A stretch of 64,000 nt of DNA, from positions 14,420,625 to 14,484,624 of the forward strand of contig NC_084599.1 of assembly GCF_033807715.1 (NCBI RefSeq). Reading direction: 5' to 3'. The position numbers and the translations under genes were made by a program. Source of the DNA: Cololabis saira (taxonomy: Eukaryota; Chordata; Actinopteri; Beloniformes; Belonidae). Each line of letters starts with the position of its first letter. Within the stretch, counting starts at the first letter, position 1. Shown piece by piece: positions 33,254-46,149 of this stretch. The notes below the pieces were generated by a model. It made no database searches. It saw nothing but the letters and a program-made list of their open reading frames with translations, and was not told the DNA's origin.

Positions 33254-33335
33254 TACAGTACAAACCAAAAGTTTGGACACCCCTTCTCATTCAAACAAAT
33301 GGGGAAATGTGTCCAAACTTTTGATCTGTACTGTA
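33254..33335. mobile_element. 82-bp mariner-like MITE
   Basis: The ends TACAGTACAAACCAAAAGTT and its near reverse complement at 33,309-33,335 leave a loop of under 30 bases. Terminal TA fits mariner/Tc1 target sites. Its right half also occurs at 28,686-28,736. Confidence 0.8.
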
Positions 33336-34212
33336 TATCATGGCCTTCTTCACTAATTGACACAGAGACCAAAACCACTTTTTTGAGATACGCTGTAAAT
33401 ATTTTTTTATTTCTGCAGTGAAGTTGCACTTTTTAACATGTGGTCAGTGGAGATTGACTGGCTTTTAGAGCAGCCCCTAGCGGTCTGCCCCTCTGCAATG
33501 GCCTCAGCTTTGAAAACTGCATGTTGCCCCTCAGGGCCGAGGTGCTGCATGTGATGCCTCGCCGGTGGTGATCATTACTGTTCCTCAGTGTAGAGAGCGT
33601 TGAACAAAACAGCTACCAAGTTCTCTCAAGTTCTAAAAAAGGCACTTTAAAACACAATTGAATAATACACATGACATTATAAATATTAAGTACGCATCTA
33701 CGCAGGGAAATGTGTCCAGCAATATAATACAGAAATTGTTCTTGATTAATAGAAATATCTTTGTTCAAGGATAATTATACTTCCATGTTTCTCAAATATC
33801 ACATTACACATTTCTACACATTCAAACATCTATAAAGTATACATTTCCTTTAGGTCACATTGTAATCTCTCAAATAGTCTGTTTCGTTGTCTGTTTTCTG
33901 GGTAAGTTAACAGCTTTCTCAGTTTGGCTATAAGTATTTTTCTGATGTGTTCTTACAATAATAATATTCACATCAGGCCTTTGTTTATTTGTGGTCGGAG
34001 TTGCTGCTGCCTTTTGGCAACCCCAATAGGTCTTCTGTTGTGTATCTTCAGAGTAAACTATGGATGTGGCCTAAGTCATTTCATGTGCTTTTACAGACCT
34101 ATCTACACTTCACACTACAGTTACATCATTTCTGAAAGACAGTCTGTGTGAATGCCTCGTCATCATCAGTCCTGCAAACTAATGAGCCAAAGAGGCAGAC
34201 AAGGAAACTTAT
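33336..34212. other. Intergenic, unannotated
   Basis: Mostly AT-rich, with a GC-richer patch at 33,470-33,600. No gene or repeat boundary was recognised. Confidence 0.5.
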
Positions 34213-34767
34213 GGCACCTTTATACTAGTACCTACTCAGAGCGACTCGACTCATCTCGCCTCCACTCGCTTTGCCCTCGTTTGTTTCTAGACAGCCAGAT
34301 CAGAAGTAGGAGGTTGGAGTGAAGCTGCTGTGACGTATTTGATTGTGTGATCTAAACGGAGAAGACAACAACACTAAAGATGTAGAACCTGGAGGAGATG
34401 ATAGATGTGCTGCTGGGTCTGTGGCTTGTGTTTGATATCAAGTTAAAAATTGAGAGTGAAAGAAGCTTCAAGCGGCAACACTTTTTTTTGTTTGTTTGTC
34501 TCGGCGCTGCTGAGAAATCAGCTGGGAGCCGCGAGCGGCTGAGAAGTGACAGAGCTCCTGGTAGATCTGGTCGTTCCTTATCGCCCGTCTAAATCCCTTT
34601 TTAATTCTCTCGTCAGCCACCAGGTTTATGAACATCTGCACCTTAGAGTTGGATCACCAAACTCTCGCGCTGACTCCCGCTTCCTGATTCAAACGTCTGA
34701 CAGCCCCGCCCCCCGACCAATCGGTGGCCTGTAGTGTGACGACGTCAGAACCAGGGCCGAATCAGCA
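34213..34767 (-). mobile_element. Harbinger-like element, left member of an inverted pair
   Basis: It starts with the terminal motif GGCACCTTTATACTAGTACC and continues with ACTCAG and CGACTCGACTC. Read on the minus strand it encodes a fragment beginning MFINLVADERIKKG (about 34,633 downwards), like the first helices of the Myb/SANT-like DNA-binding domain of fish Harbinger ORFs. It is inverted relative to the next copy; its other terminus is missing or cut by that copy. Confidence 0.72.
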
Positions 34768-34771
34768 GCTT

Positions 34772-35501
34772 ATGGCACTTTTACACTAGTACCTACTCAG
34801 CGCGACTCGACTCGCCACGCCCCCGTTTTGCGCTTTTATACTAGGGGTCGAGGCGGGTGGAGGGTGGCGAGTAGATATATTCTGCCGAGGTTCTAAGCGT
34901 GCTGAGTCGGCTGCATCTGATGTCATCACACACGCGGCTTCCTCATTTTATTCAACAGGCAATGGCAGCGCAAAAGTCTGTTTCTGATCCAACTCTGAGG
35001 TGCAGATGTTCATAAACCTGGTGGCTGAGGAGAGAATTAAAAAGGGATCTAGACGGGCGATAAGGAACGACAAGATATACCAGGAGCTCTGTCACTTCTC
35101 AGCAGCGCCGATACAAACTAACAAAAAAAAGTGTCGCCGCTTGAAGCTTCTTTCACTCTCAATTTTTAACTTGATATCGAACACAAGTCACAGACCAAGC
35201 AGCACATATATCATCTCCTCCATGTTCAATATCTTTAGTGTCTTATCCGTTTAGATCACACAATCAAATACGTCACAGCAGCTTCGCTCCAACCCGTCCA
35301 CTTCTCATCTGGGTGTCTAGAAACAAACGAGGACAAGGCGAGTGAAGGCGTGACGAGGTGTGACGAGTCGAGTCGGAATCGATACAGAAAAAGTATTTAC
35401 TTGGCACGCCTCGATCCCTAGTGTACAAACTCAGTACAAGCGCAAAACAGGGGCATGGCGAGTAGAGGCGCGCTGAGTAGGTACTAGTGTAAAAGCGCCA
35501 A
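34772..35501 (+). mobile_element. Harbinger-like element, right member of an inverted pair
   Basis: Both ends are present: GGCACTTTTACACTAGTACC at 34,774 and its reverse complement ending GTAAAAGCGCC at 35,501. The plus strand encodes MFINLVAEERIKKGSRRAIR (from 35,006) and NDKIYQELCHF, again the start of a Myb/SANT-like domain, then a frame loss. About 22 bases present in the left copy are deleted here. There is no transposase domain. Confidence 0.78.
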
Positions 35502-35559
35502 TAGTGAACAAAGTGGAAAAACAAGTGGAACAACAAGTGAAATAGGAGACAACTTCAAA

Positions 35560-37249
35560 ATGTATAACCACGATGAAAAAGAGTATGTCAGCAGATGTGC
35601 ATCTGAGGAGGCTGTGGACACATGCAGTCAACCAGAGGACCAGGAGGTTCCCCGGTCACAAATGTGCTGGCAGACATCAAACCACCAGGAGGCTGGTGAC
35701 TCCATTTCTGGCCTGTGGTATGATGAAGAGGATTTTCCTGCACGGCAGAGGCAGCAGTCTGACCCACACAAGCAGGAGGGTCAGAAAGGCAACATGGACT
35801 CTGAGCTCGGCAGGAAATTTGAAAAGGAAAGGAATTCCCAGCAAGTAACATGTGGTTTAATAATGAGTAACACTGGAATAGTAACGTCAGCACAGCCTCT
35901 AGAAGTACATGAACAACAAGCTGCAGTCACCGAGGCGTCTGAGTCTGCTGCTGAGGTTCATGCTGCTGTACGAGAACCTCAGTCTAGAGACCTCCTGCTT
36001 GCCAACACCGACATCTGACATACAGTACCTGCTGCTCTCTCTGTAGAAACTGAGGTTCAAGCTGCAGCACAACAACAACAGCCTGAAAGGATGACTCTGC
36101 AGTTAGACCCAACAACAGAACTACAGCTTTAGATCCACAGTCTGTAGAAGAACATCTGATTCTGCAGCTTTGCGATTCAAGACAGTTCAAACTTGCAAGG
36201 GGGAGAAGGAGACATCTAATCAGACAGTAAGAACTCCAATCTCACCCAAGGAGAGCTGATAATGATCTCAGGGAGAGACTTTCATAAAATAAGTGTGATG
36301 AGGAGATAAAGATTAAAGGAGTGCAACACTGGAACACAGACTTGATGAATGAGGTCCAGAGTGAACTGCTTCAAAAAAGGAAAATACTTTCCAATGCTTT
36401 GTTGAAAATTGATCAACTTGAAGTAGAAGTCAGCACTGAAAAGAGAAAAACAGAGACTGGGACGTCCTTAGGACAGCAATGGGACAAAATCAGCACAGTT
36501 CAGACTGAACTACTGACTCAGCTCAAAGTCCGACAGAAGGAGTCCCTCAGAGAGAAAACATTGCGAACCAATGAGGTGGAGCTTCTGAAACAACAGCTCA
36601 CATTTCAAACAGCGGAAACAGGAAAAGAGATGGCTGTTCTGTGCAGAGAACTGCAAAACAAGAAGAAGTTACAGATGCCATCGGTAGTCAGCCACCTGGA
36701 AGAAACTGCCAGGGATGAAGAAAGAAGATGAGGCCCGCTTAGCCCAGCAAGTGGAGGAAACCTCCAAGCTAAAGGCTGCTCAGGTCTACATACAGAAAGA
36801 CCTGGAAGAACAAAAACACTGGAACAGGACAAGTCCCGTCTCCTGACTGAGCAGACTGTAACAGCTGACGCAATGAAAGCCGCTGTGATGGAGGCTCAGG
36901 AGGAGCTGGGAATCCAGAAGCAGCAGTGGCAAAAACAACAGCCTTGCCTCCTGGAAACATTATCTGCCATGAAGAAGGGTCTTTAAGAGGAGGAAGAGGA
37001 AAGAATGAGTTCTGCAGAGGACTCAATGAATCAGCTGAACTGTTTGGAGCATCAGCGGAAGAGCGCCAACACCAAAGACGAAGAAGTCTGCCAGGAAAAG
37101 ATTCCAACAGATCTTTAAAAGAGCTGAACGGAGCCCACGTAGGTCTGACCCCTGAACCTTTTCCAAAACCCATGGAACTCTCCAAACCCTTGCACTTTCA
37201 CACTAACAACCCCTTATTCAACTCCAAAAAGCCTGACCCTGACACCTAA
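35560..37249 (+). pseudogene. Unrecognised intronless coiled-coil reading frame, broken
   Basis: A 152-codon opening (35,560-36,018) starting MYNHDEKEYVSRCASEEAVD ends in TGA, but the frame stays readable beyond it to about 36,132. Then, after shifts, comes SVEEHLILQLCDSRQFKLA, DLRERLS, and a 137-residue Glu/Lys/Gln/Leu-rich coiled coil (36,321-36,731, starting MQHWNTDLMNEVQSELLQKR). The continuation runs EEARLAQQVEE-like and LLTEQTVTADAMKAAVMEAQ in other frames to a final stop at 37,249. The parts read as one long coiled-coil protein with at least three frame breaks, without visible introns. That suggests a processed or otherwise decayed gene, possibly mobile-element-borne. I do not recognise the family and assign no function. 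Confidence 0.6.
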
Positions 37250-38230
37250 ACATGTTGTATTGACCTGTCACCCCAACCCTCTCACCCTCCAACTACTACA
37301 GTTTGTTGGTTTTGTCTGTTCTTGTTTTTAGTTTTTCTTTAAAGGAATTCAATCTAACAGTCAGAATCATTTTTCAGCTACCTGAAAGCATCTGATAGAT
37401 GTTTTCATGCAGATTAAAGTTGTAACAAGTTTTTTTTTCTTCCTTTTTTGTAGAAATCAATACATATCCACTGACCAATACATATTGGTCAGATGCAAGT
37501 ATGCCGAGCTCAATGTTAATGAAGTATGCAGCTAGATTTAAGGCGACAACATACAACTCAAGGAGCACAAGTACATTTAGCCAGTTGGAAGCTTCGCTTT
37601 TTAATAAAGATTACAGGAAAAGTAGAATAAGACAGGATCACTTTAACCAAATGAAAGATAATTAACAATAACTAGTCCTTGTAATATGTGGGAAAAACCT
37701 GTTATCGTATTTATAATAATCAGCATGTGTTATATAAGATATACATCATTGATATTCAGTTTGGTCAGAGCCTGTAAATTCAAGTCAACTATATTGTCAG
37801 TTCTGACATGTGCAACACAACACAGGATCAGAACTGTCATCCTCAAAGGCCTTACAGTGATAAATAAAAACACATTTCTCAAAAAGAATTCCTCGTAAAA
37901 TAAGGAATGAAGATAGTTTATACACTTCACCACTGACATGTCTTCCATAAAATGTTCCTTTACTATACTAAAGTTTTTACATCTTTTGGTTGACAGACAT
38001 ATTTAAAGATGTATTTAAATCCAATGAAATGACACCAGTAATGCATAACATGGTCTGACTGTCAGGGGTGGATTTTTTTTCTAATGCAGCTCAACATCAG
38101 GTTGTTAAGAAAAGTCTTTGAATTAACAGGAAGGTTCTTCAGCTGGAAACAGGTAACAATCTAGAGGAACTTAAGGAACCAACAGAAAGCAATGCTGACT
38201 TGCAGGCTAGTGACTGCTCTAGCAGAGGCA
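37250..38230. other. Intergenic, unannotated
   Basis: AT-rich sequence after the broken coiled-coil frame; nothing recognised. Confidence 0.5.
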
Positions 38231-38496
38231 CACTAGTCCTGTGAGTGTTCAATGAAGGTGACAACTCCATCAAGGGGCTTCAGCGGCAGTGGAAACCAAG
38301 ACATCAATCCAAGAGTGGAATGAAAAGTATTGCAAGCTGCAAAGACAATCTGGCCCAGAGTGAGGCCTGGGTGCAGCTTAAATGCTGGCTGATGAGCAGT
38401 GAGGAGCTGCAGCTGGGACCACACGGGTGGGACATGAAGCTGATGAGACGGTGGCAGGGAGGTGAACGAACTCACTCACCACAACAGGGCACAATG

Positions 38497-38960
38497 TGCA
38501 ATGACGCTGAGCTGAGGCGAAAGGCAAAGCTCTCAATTTACTGGTCAATCTACGCTCCCACCCTCACCTATGGTCATGACCTTTGGGTAATCAACGAAAG
38601 GACAAGATTGCGGATACAAGTGAATGAAATGAGTTTCCTCCGAAGGGTAGCCGGGCGCTCCCTCAGAGAGAGGGTGAGAAGCTCAGTTACTCGGGAGGAG
38701 CTCAGACTCGAGCTGCTGCTAGTTCACATTGAGAGGAGTCAGCTGAGGTGGCTTGGGCATCTGTATCGGATCCTCCTGCACGCCTATCCTAAAGACCCTG
38801 GAGAGACTGTCTGGGAATGCCTTGGAGCGCGCACACCCCCCCAGAAGTGCTGGAGGAAGTGTCTGATGAAGGAAGTCTGGGTATCTCTGATTAAACTGCT
38901 GCCCCCACGACCCAACCCCGGATCAAGGGGGTGAAAATGGATGGATGAATGGATGGACGG
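38497..38960 (+). mobile_element. LINE 3' end, copy A (5'-truncated)
   Basis: The translation contains RRKAKLSIYWSIYAPTLTYG, RTRLRIQVNEMSFLRRVAGR and HIERSQLRWLGHLYRI, the C-terminal region of a non-LTR retrotransposon polyprotein, ending in a GGAT-type tail (38,936-38,958). It is the same family as copies at 56990 and 63217. GATG-type tails are reported for fish Rex3 (RTE clade), but I cannot fix the family. The reading frame continues upstream to 38,245 into unrelated sequence. Confidence 0.9.
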
Positions 38961-41900
38961 TCCGACTGTTAAGTGGTTTGTCACGAGTTTGTTACCAACT
39001 CTCCAAATTACATTTAGGTATCACTTTCAGTTTTGAATACTTCACTATCAATAAGTGAGGCAAACCTTTGGGAGTTAGTTCTGGCAGGCATCTCCAGGAG
39101 TATTTTATGCTCACTTTCAGCCCTCTGGATGGTTTATAATTACTTCATATTGTTCATAGGTCTGTTTAAAGACACTCATGTGCATGCTCTGGGACCTGCA
39201 TGCTTTGGTGACATCAATGTTATACTAAATGAACACATAGTACCTAGTTGTCTCCTGCTTTAGGCTTTAAAATATCATATACTGGGACATTAATTCTGGT
39301 GTCAACCAAATGACAATATTCCATTTTCCTCTTATAGGTGAACCAGGACATGCAGTTACCAGTAGGGTATGTCTTCAAACGTTAGTCAATCTCCATTGAC
39401 CTCCATGTCAAAATCAAAAACTGTATAAAACAATTGAAGGAGTATTAGGTCACGTGATCCATTGATTTCTGAAGACTGGCTTTAAAGCTCGTTCTTCTTC
39501 ATACTACATATGCTGGAGAAGCTGATGGGGACACGCCTGCAGCATCTCATTCAAAGTTAGCTTTGCTCTCAGCTCCTTCAGCCGAACACCACCCAAATAT
39601 CAGCAGAGCTGCCGTCAGACGTTTACTGTGGATTATACAGTTTAACATGTGGTTGGCTTTTGGTTAAAATGTCCAACTTTACAACAGAAATACAGATATT
39701 TTTCTGGAACAAAAAAAGGGAAAGAAGAAATAGTTTTACAGATGGATGTTTATGTACTGCCTCAGATAAAATTGTTTACTTATTTCAAACTCATACAATA
39801 TTGTGGGAAGATATTCCAGAAGGAGACGTTGAGACATGGTTTCATAATGCCCCAAATGGGCGTAGGTCCCCACGCTCTGAAATATTGCCCCCGAAGGCTG
39901 GCGTGTCTCTAAGCCAGCAGGTTCCTTGAAGGTGATAAATCAAAGGCCCATTTCAGAGCAGTCTACAGCATTTTGCAATGGCAGCATCCAGCTGTTGGGC
40001 TGGAAACTAATAGCTGAATGCACACTGCAGCATCTTGGCATGGAGAACAATTCAGTTTCTGCATGATGAATAGTCAGAGTGAGGTAGATCTGAGCCGACA
40101 GGCCTCAGAAATACAGCTTTTGTATTGAAGAGGCATTGAAGAAAATTAAATGATATCTGGATTTTTTTTAATCAAATCTGAAATCCAAAAGATTTTCTAT
40201 ACCCAAGGTATTTTGGTTCAGAAAGGTTAAATATGACCACATCTAGTTGTTATCTGGTTAACAGTGCCAGGCCCAAATACTTTAGGTTAGTTTTTTGTAT
40301 CTGTTTTTCTGCCCTATAACCCTTTAAAACCTGACTTGTGAAATATTACACGAAAAAAAACTTGAAGCATTTATTATATTTGGAAATTTAAACACACCTC
40401 AGTTTTTTCTTTCATAGTTTCTAAATCCACATTTTTTTTTGTATCATTATGAATACATTATGTAATTTTATCTATGTACTGTACCAAACTTTTTTTATGG
40501 GGGTGGTGCAGAGGTCTTCAAATATGATATATCTGCATTAAAGGGTAAAGTTCAAGCTCGAGTTCAAACCTCCTAAAATATTTAATTTCTGTGTAAACAT
40601 GAGACTTGATGTAATTTCTGCTTCATACCAGTTCTTATTGCATCTTTAATCACTATTATAAAATGTCCAAGATCTCTGCTTGAGTGGAAACTAATAAATA
40701 CAACTCCCAGATCAAGAGGCAGGCGTAAAAGTTCACATTATTTGTGGTGCGATAAATGTGTCAACTCCCATAAAATTGTTACACAACAGTCGAGGTGCTT
40801 CAGAAGTGCATAAGTATGGAAAAGGAACGGTAAAGGATAAAATATAGGAAAATAAATCTCTTCTAGGGAGGAAACAACTCAGGACTTATAGCCTCAGGGA
40901 AGACTGTAGGAGAAGGCATGTGTATGAAATCCAGTGAGCCAGCAGGAGGTCAGTCAGCACATCCAGCTGCAGCTCATACCCGGTTACAGACAGCAACCTG
41001 CCAGAAGTGGGCATGGCCCTCCACACCATGTACAAGGTACTCCCAGTACATTCGCTTCACTGCAGCGAGTCACTCTTTAGTAATGCCTTTTCAATGTTTA
41101 CATTGGAAATGAACTCACGTTTACATGTAGTCTGATAGGTCAAGCAAGCAAACATACTTCATACCTGTGTAACATCTGTCCGTGGTGAAGTCAGAGGTTT
41201 ATAATACTATCACCTAATCTCATTTCCATTCCTAGTTTTTCCATTTCCTCTTAGAAAAATGTGAAATGCAAGAAAGATCAGGTTGAGAGGAAGTTGTTCC
41301 TTTAGGGCAATGATGGGAGCATGAAATGTCACAGCAGGGTGAAAATGGTGACCTGCAATACCTCTATAAATGTTCTCATTTTGAGGTTATGAAAACACAA
41401 TGATTCTCAAAACAATGAGACTGTGCAATAACAAAAACTATTCTATTATTCTATTTTATGATAAATCTACTAACACATTTGAAGCTGAGAAATCACATTG
41501 AAACTTGATCAGAATACTGTTGTTAGATGGAAACACTTCTGGAGTGACTGCTGGACAGACGGCACGGAGAAAGTAAACATTAAGACAGATAATTTATGCC
41601 AGACAACAAAATATTGCATTTTTTCAGGATGTGAGATCTGAATGTAGCAACTCTGTCTCTTGTGAACCCGTGTGTAGCACAATGGAGCACTTACAACACA
41701 AACTATGCACATCCCACGTTTTTCATAAATCAAAGCAAATTTGGAAACAAAACACCCCAAAGGTCCTTCATTTTGAGAGTTTACATGTCTCTGACATGTC
41801 AGCATTAAAAATCTGAAGTCAAGCATTAGCAGATGAACAAAGCCCTTTAGACTGATGGAGTCAAAGAGGAGATAAAATATGAACACATTCATCTCAGTGA

Positions 41901-43799
41901 TAGTAAATCACCTTATTCACGCCTTCTCACAATGAATCCAGGAGGGATATTGTGTTTTTGTTTTAGGGATTCTCATGTGAGCCTAAAACTGCTGATGGTA
42001 TCAAAGCTGCATATCAGTCTGTGGGAAAAATAAACGGCAGTTTGGGACCGCTATAGCAGAGGCAGTCAGTTACTGCAGGATGACATCCATAGATTAGGGA
42101 AAAAATACACCTTAGCTGCAGAGGAGGCTGTAAATTATTAAAAAACTTTCTTGTGTGGTAGTAAAATAAATCTTATATCCATAACATTTGCAGCCTAATG
42201 AGATTAAAATAATGTACTGGCTAAATTATGACTCTTTATTTTATTTTCTAAAATATTTTACCCTCAAAATTGCAAGAACTATTGCCAGTCAGGTTGAGTC
42301 GATGCTAGGTTTAATAAGCAACATTTTTATGTCATGTTAATTGTTCTGCAAGTTTAGATTTTATTCAACTTGAGTCCAGATAGATCAGTACAGTGCAACT
42401 TTAGATAAGCTCTACAACAATGTGTTTGCCTTTGCAGTTTGTTTAAGTCTCTTGTGATATCAGCACATGCTTGTTTCATTATTGTTTTATTTGCAGTCTC
42501 TGTCTGAATCTATTGCATTTTCTGCACATGCAGCACATTTTACTGTTTAGCTCTGGGTTTTTTCCTTTGGTGCTTTGCTCAATGTGTGATTGTGTTTTCT
42601 GCATCTGTGCTTCTGTTACATGTCTAAAATGTCCCACCACATAGCCTATAGGTATATATTAAACATACTTGTTCCACCCTTCTTCCAATATTGTCCTCAT
42701 GCTGAGTTTGCAACTATTTGCTTCCCACAGGTCACCATCACTATCAGCTCCACCTCAGTACAAAGAACAATAATCAGCAAACATGTCAAGGTCTATCATG
42801 TTAGACTGAGCAAGGGTATTGTTATATTCATCATAATACGCTGACATATTATTGTAGCTCAGACAGAAAAGGTGGAGGATTTGGCTCATAACTCCCTCAA
42901 GAAAGAGCCCTGTTGGGGTTGACAACACAGAAAGAGCCACAGAGGACAATATTTGTCGTCACCACTGCATTAAAGAATCAAAAAACCCTAAAACCCTCTG
43001 AAATAACTTGAAATAAGTGACATAAATGATGTTGGATAATAATGTACTGAAAACTGACTAATGGAAATTAGACAATGATTTGAATTGTGTTTCAACAGCT
43101 ACATTAAAACAGTGAAACACAAACTAATCAAACTGACCTGAACAAAACTGATGGGGTTCTCAGCTTAATATCTTGTTGCACAACCTTTTAAGCCAATCAC
43201 TGCAATCAGTCGATTCTGCAACCCTCAGTGAGACTGGTATACCTGAATACAAGTGTTTTGGTCCCCACTTTTCTAAACTGAAAAGTTCTCAGCATGCTAG
43301 CACCAGTTACCACAAGCTTTTAGACTTAATATGGAAAAATCAAAACACTTTATAGTATAATCTAAAGTTATATCTCTATCAATTGCTCATTATGACCTTG
43401 CTATATCCCGATAATGGGTGAGCTTTTTTGTTTTTTTGTACTTTTTACACTAAAGATTTTAAAAGGCGTAGTTATCACAGAGATTACTGACCCACAGCCA
43501 TGTTGCTATAAGGGGTTGGTCTAGTCAAGAGGGCAGTTCTTTTAGTCATCACATTTTACGGCAGTGGCACAGATAGAGGCTTGGACATTAATGATGTCTT
43601 CTCCCCGTCCAAAATGTTCTCAAAAGCTTGAAACAAGACAACTGGATTTCCTTTTATTTGTTCTTGATATTGTTTCACCTTCCAAGGCCTCATCAGTTCA
43701 AGGTGACAGGTGAAACTTTGCACTTACAAGCTCTTGGAGTCTCATGCAAATCCTGGACTATCACTTCACTCCTGTGGGTTGGTCTTTTGACCAAAATTA
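38961..43799. other. Intergenic, unannotated
   Basis: Nearly 5 kb without a supported gene. Short overlapping frames at 39,649-39,929 lack homology I recognise, and no RNA gene or clear element boundary was seen. Confidence 0.5.
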
Positions 43800-44290
43800 A
43801 TTTTCTCACTGGCTTTGGTCACATGAATCAAGGTGTAAATAGTTGTAAAACCATCTGGGAAGCATATTCAGGGCTTCCTTGTGGGTGTTGGACAGGTGAA
43901 ACCTGTTTAATCTCGTATTTTCCTGTTTGAAATAGATGCCTTCTTCTACGCCTCTTTCCAACCACCTGTCTTTTACTCCCAAAATGTTCACATTACTGTC
44001 TTCAAAAGAGCGCCCTTATCCTTGAGTTTGAGTCGAGTCTTGTCCAGATGAGCCGGCTCTCCTGTGTCGTGGCATGCGTTTTTTCAGGTTCACCGATGTA
44101 AAGGTCTGTGCACGCCTCGCTGCAGTGGGCTGTGGAAACGATGCTGCACATTTTCTGTTTGGATGTTGAACCCGTTTCTGTGGTGTTACATTTGAAGTGA
44201 TATATTGTGTTTCGAGAGGATCCTCGAGAGTTTGTCAAACGGTACTGCCATGTATAAGATGACAAGAATTTGCACCTCTTTTCATTTTCT
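43800..44290 (-). mobile_element. Penelope-like element fragment (GIY-YIG endonuclease domain)
   Basis: Minus-strand frames read CSIVSTAHCSEACTDLYIGE (about 44,090-44,150), then after a break DSNVNILGVKDRWLERGVEE and GIYFKQENTRLNR (about 43,905-44,000). This matches the order CSxxCxxxYIGET ... DRWxERGVxEAIY ... LNR of the GIY-YIG endonuclease of Penelope-like retroelements. The reverse transcriptase part was not found. Family assignment is from memory. Confidence 0.72.
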
Positions 44291-46000
44291 TCTTTTTTTT
44301 AACAGCTGTGGTATTTATCTTTCCACATTTCTTGTCTGAGTTGACAAAAGGTACAGTCTGGATGTCCACAGCTGTGAAGCGCTATCTTCATGCACTTGTG
44401 CTCCTCTTCTTTTTTCTCCGTCAGAAAGTCAGACAACGACAAATACCAAAGCAGGAAAATCTGGGTGAGTAGGCTATAAGTGGAAATAAAGAGTAGGTGA
44501 TAATGTTTGCATTGCACAAATATTGGTGCTAAACATCAGGTTTACATTCACAAAATCAGCTTAAAATTGAAAAGTTCACAAGTGAACAGCCGTTATACGT
44601 AATAAAACATATAGACCGACTCCATCCAAGAGCTGACTATACTAAGTACTGTCTGTAAATTTTTACTCATTTCTTTGTGCCAAGTGTTCTATTGTTGTGA
44701 GAAACTAATAAAAAAAAACATTACTGATGCACTGGATGTCATTTATTAACAGTTTAACATCTGAAAACTATTTAATTTAGAATAGGCTTTATTTTTAACA
44801 TAACACGTTCACATTTCTCTAGAAGTTTTTCTGAAAAGACTTCAGCCCAAAAAAGCCTTTTTTTTTTCTTTTTTTTTTTACAAAAATGAGTATGAATTCA
44901 TAGTTGAGAGGGGAATTGTTCAATTATTTTGCTTATATATCGTTCCTTAATGTGAAGAAGAGTTAGGATTTTTAAATTTTTTTTTTACTTGAGTTTTTCA
45001 GGCAGATTTATTTCAAATGTTGACAAAGCTTAATTTACAACTATAAACTCGGGAATCATTTGAGAACATAAATTTGCAAACTCAATGTCTTATTGGCTTT
45101 AATAGGAACCTGTAAATGAATCCGCATCCTCCAAAGTGCAGTTAAGATTGGGAATCTCAGGTGCAGCCAAGGGAGATGCTAATTTTATACTCGTCTTCAT
45201 CAAAAATGGCAACAAGTTTTTTAATTAAGCTAACCAGAATCCATTTCATTAACCCTGGGGAGAAATGCTTGTTCAATTAGCCTTCTTATTAAACACCAGT
45301 CAGACTATATGGTTGGTACACAGACTTTCACTGACTGCTGTTGCTCTTTACTTTTGCTAATAAAAGTGAGCCGGTGCAGCTGCAACACCCAGAAGAACCA
45401 AAAGGCATCTCTGACTTTATTAAAGTTAATGTCAGGTGGTTAATCACACTCAGAGGTGCTGGGGGGTCTGCTGGTAATGCCTGTTGAAAGGTTCCGTTTG
45501 TGATGATTTCAACATTCATTTCCAATCATGCTGTTTCGGCTTGGGGTTGATGTCCTAAATCATGGTGTCTAAAGAGGGTGTCAGTGGATAACGATGGCAG
45601 AGCTGATTCAAACAAAAAAATAAATAAAAAACAACTGTTGGTATGCTCAAATTAAATGTTCTAAACGTGGCCATCTCGTACTTTAGACTTTTACTTATAT
45701 GAGAAAACGTCATTATCAATATTCCCAGTTGTATGTCTGGGAACATGAAGTCCTTTCATTACATTACAAGATAATCCTGGTTAATCTGGTTCAAATTCTC
45801 CCCCTTCCAAATAAATTCCACTTCTGTAGATTATCTCCCCAGATTTTCATGAGGTATGCTTCACTGAGCTGCACTTATACTGCACTCTTCCTCACCCTTC
45901 CTCCCCTCACCTTCAGTGAATGGGCTTGTGGATACAATGAATGGTAAAAGTATTAGTATTAAGATACCATTGCTCCCAACAAAGTCAAGGTGATCACTGC
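44291..46000. other. Intergenic, unannotated
   Basis: No gene or element recognised; several T/A homopolymer tracts. Confidence 0.5.
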
Positions 46001-46149
46001 TGTAAAAAACCCTCCATGGAGGTCCAGGTCAGAGCTGAACAAAGAGAGAGTGGAAAAGCTGAACGCAGGTGGTGGAAAACTAAATTACAGGTTCATTATG
46101 ACATTTATGTATAAAGAGAGACTGAGCATATATAATATGGAGCTGAGGG

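Noticed and set aside
39649..39929. Two overlapping frames of 87 and 89 codons
   Set aside because: No homology recognised and both are of a length expected by chance in this sequence.
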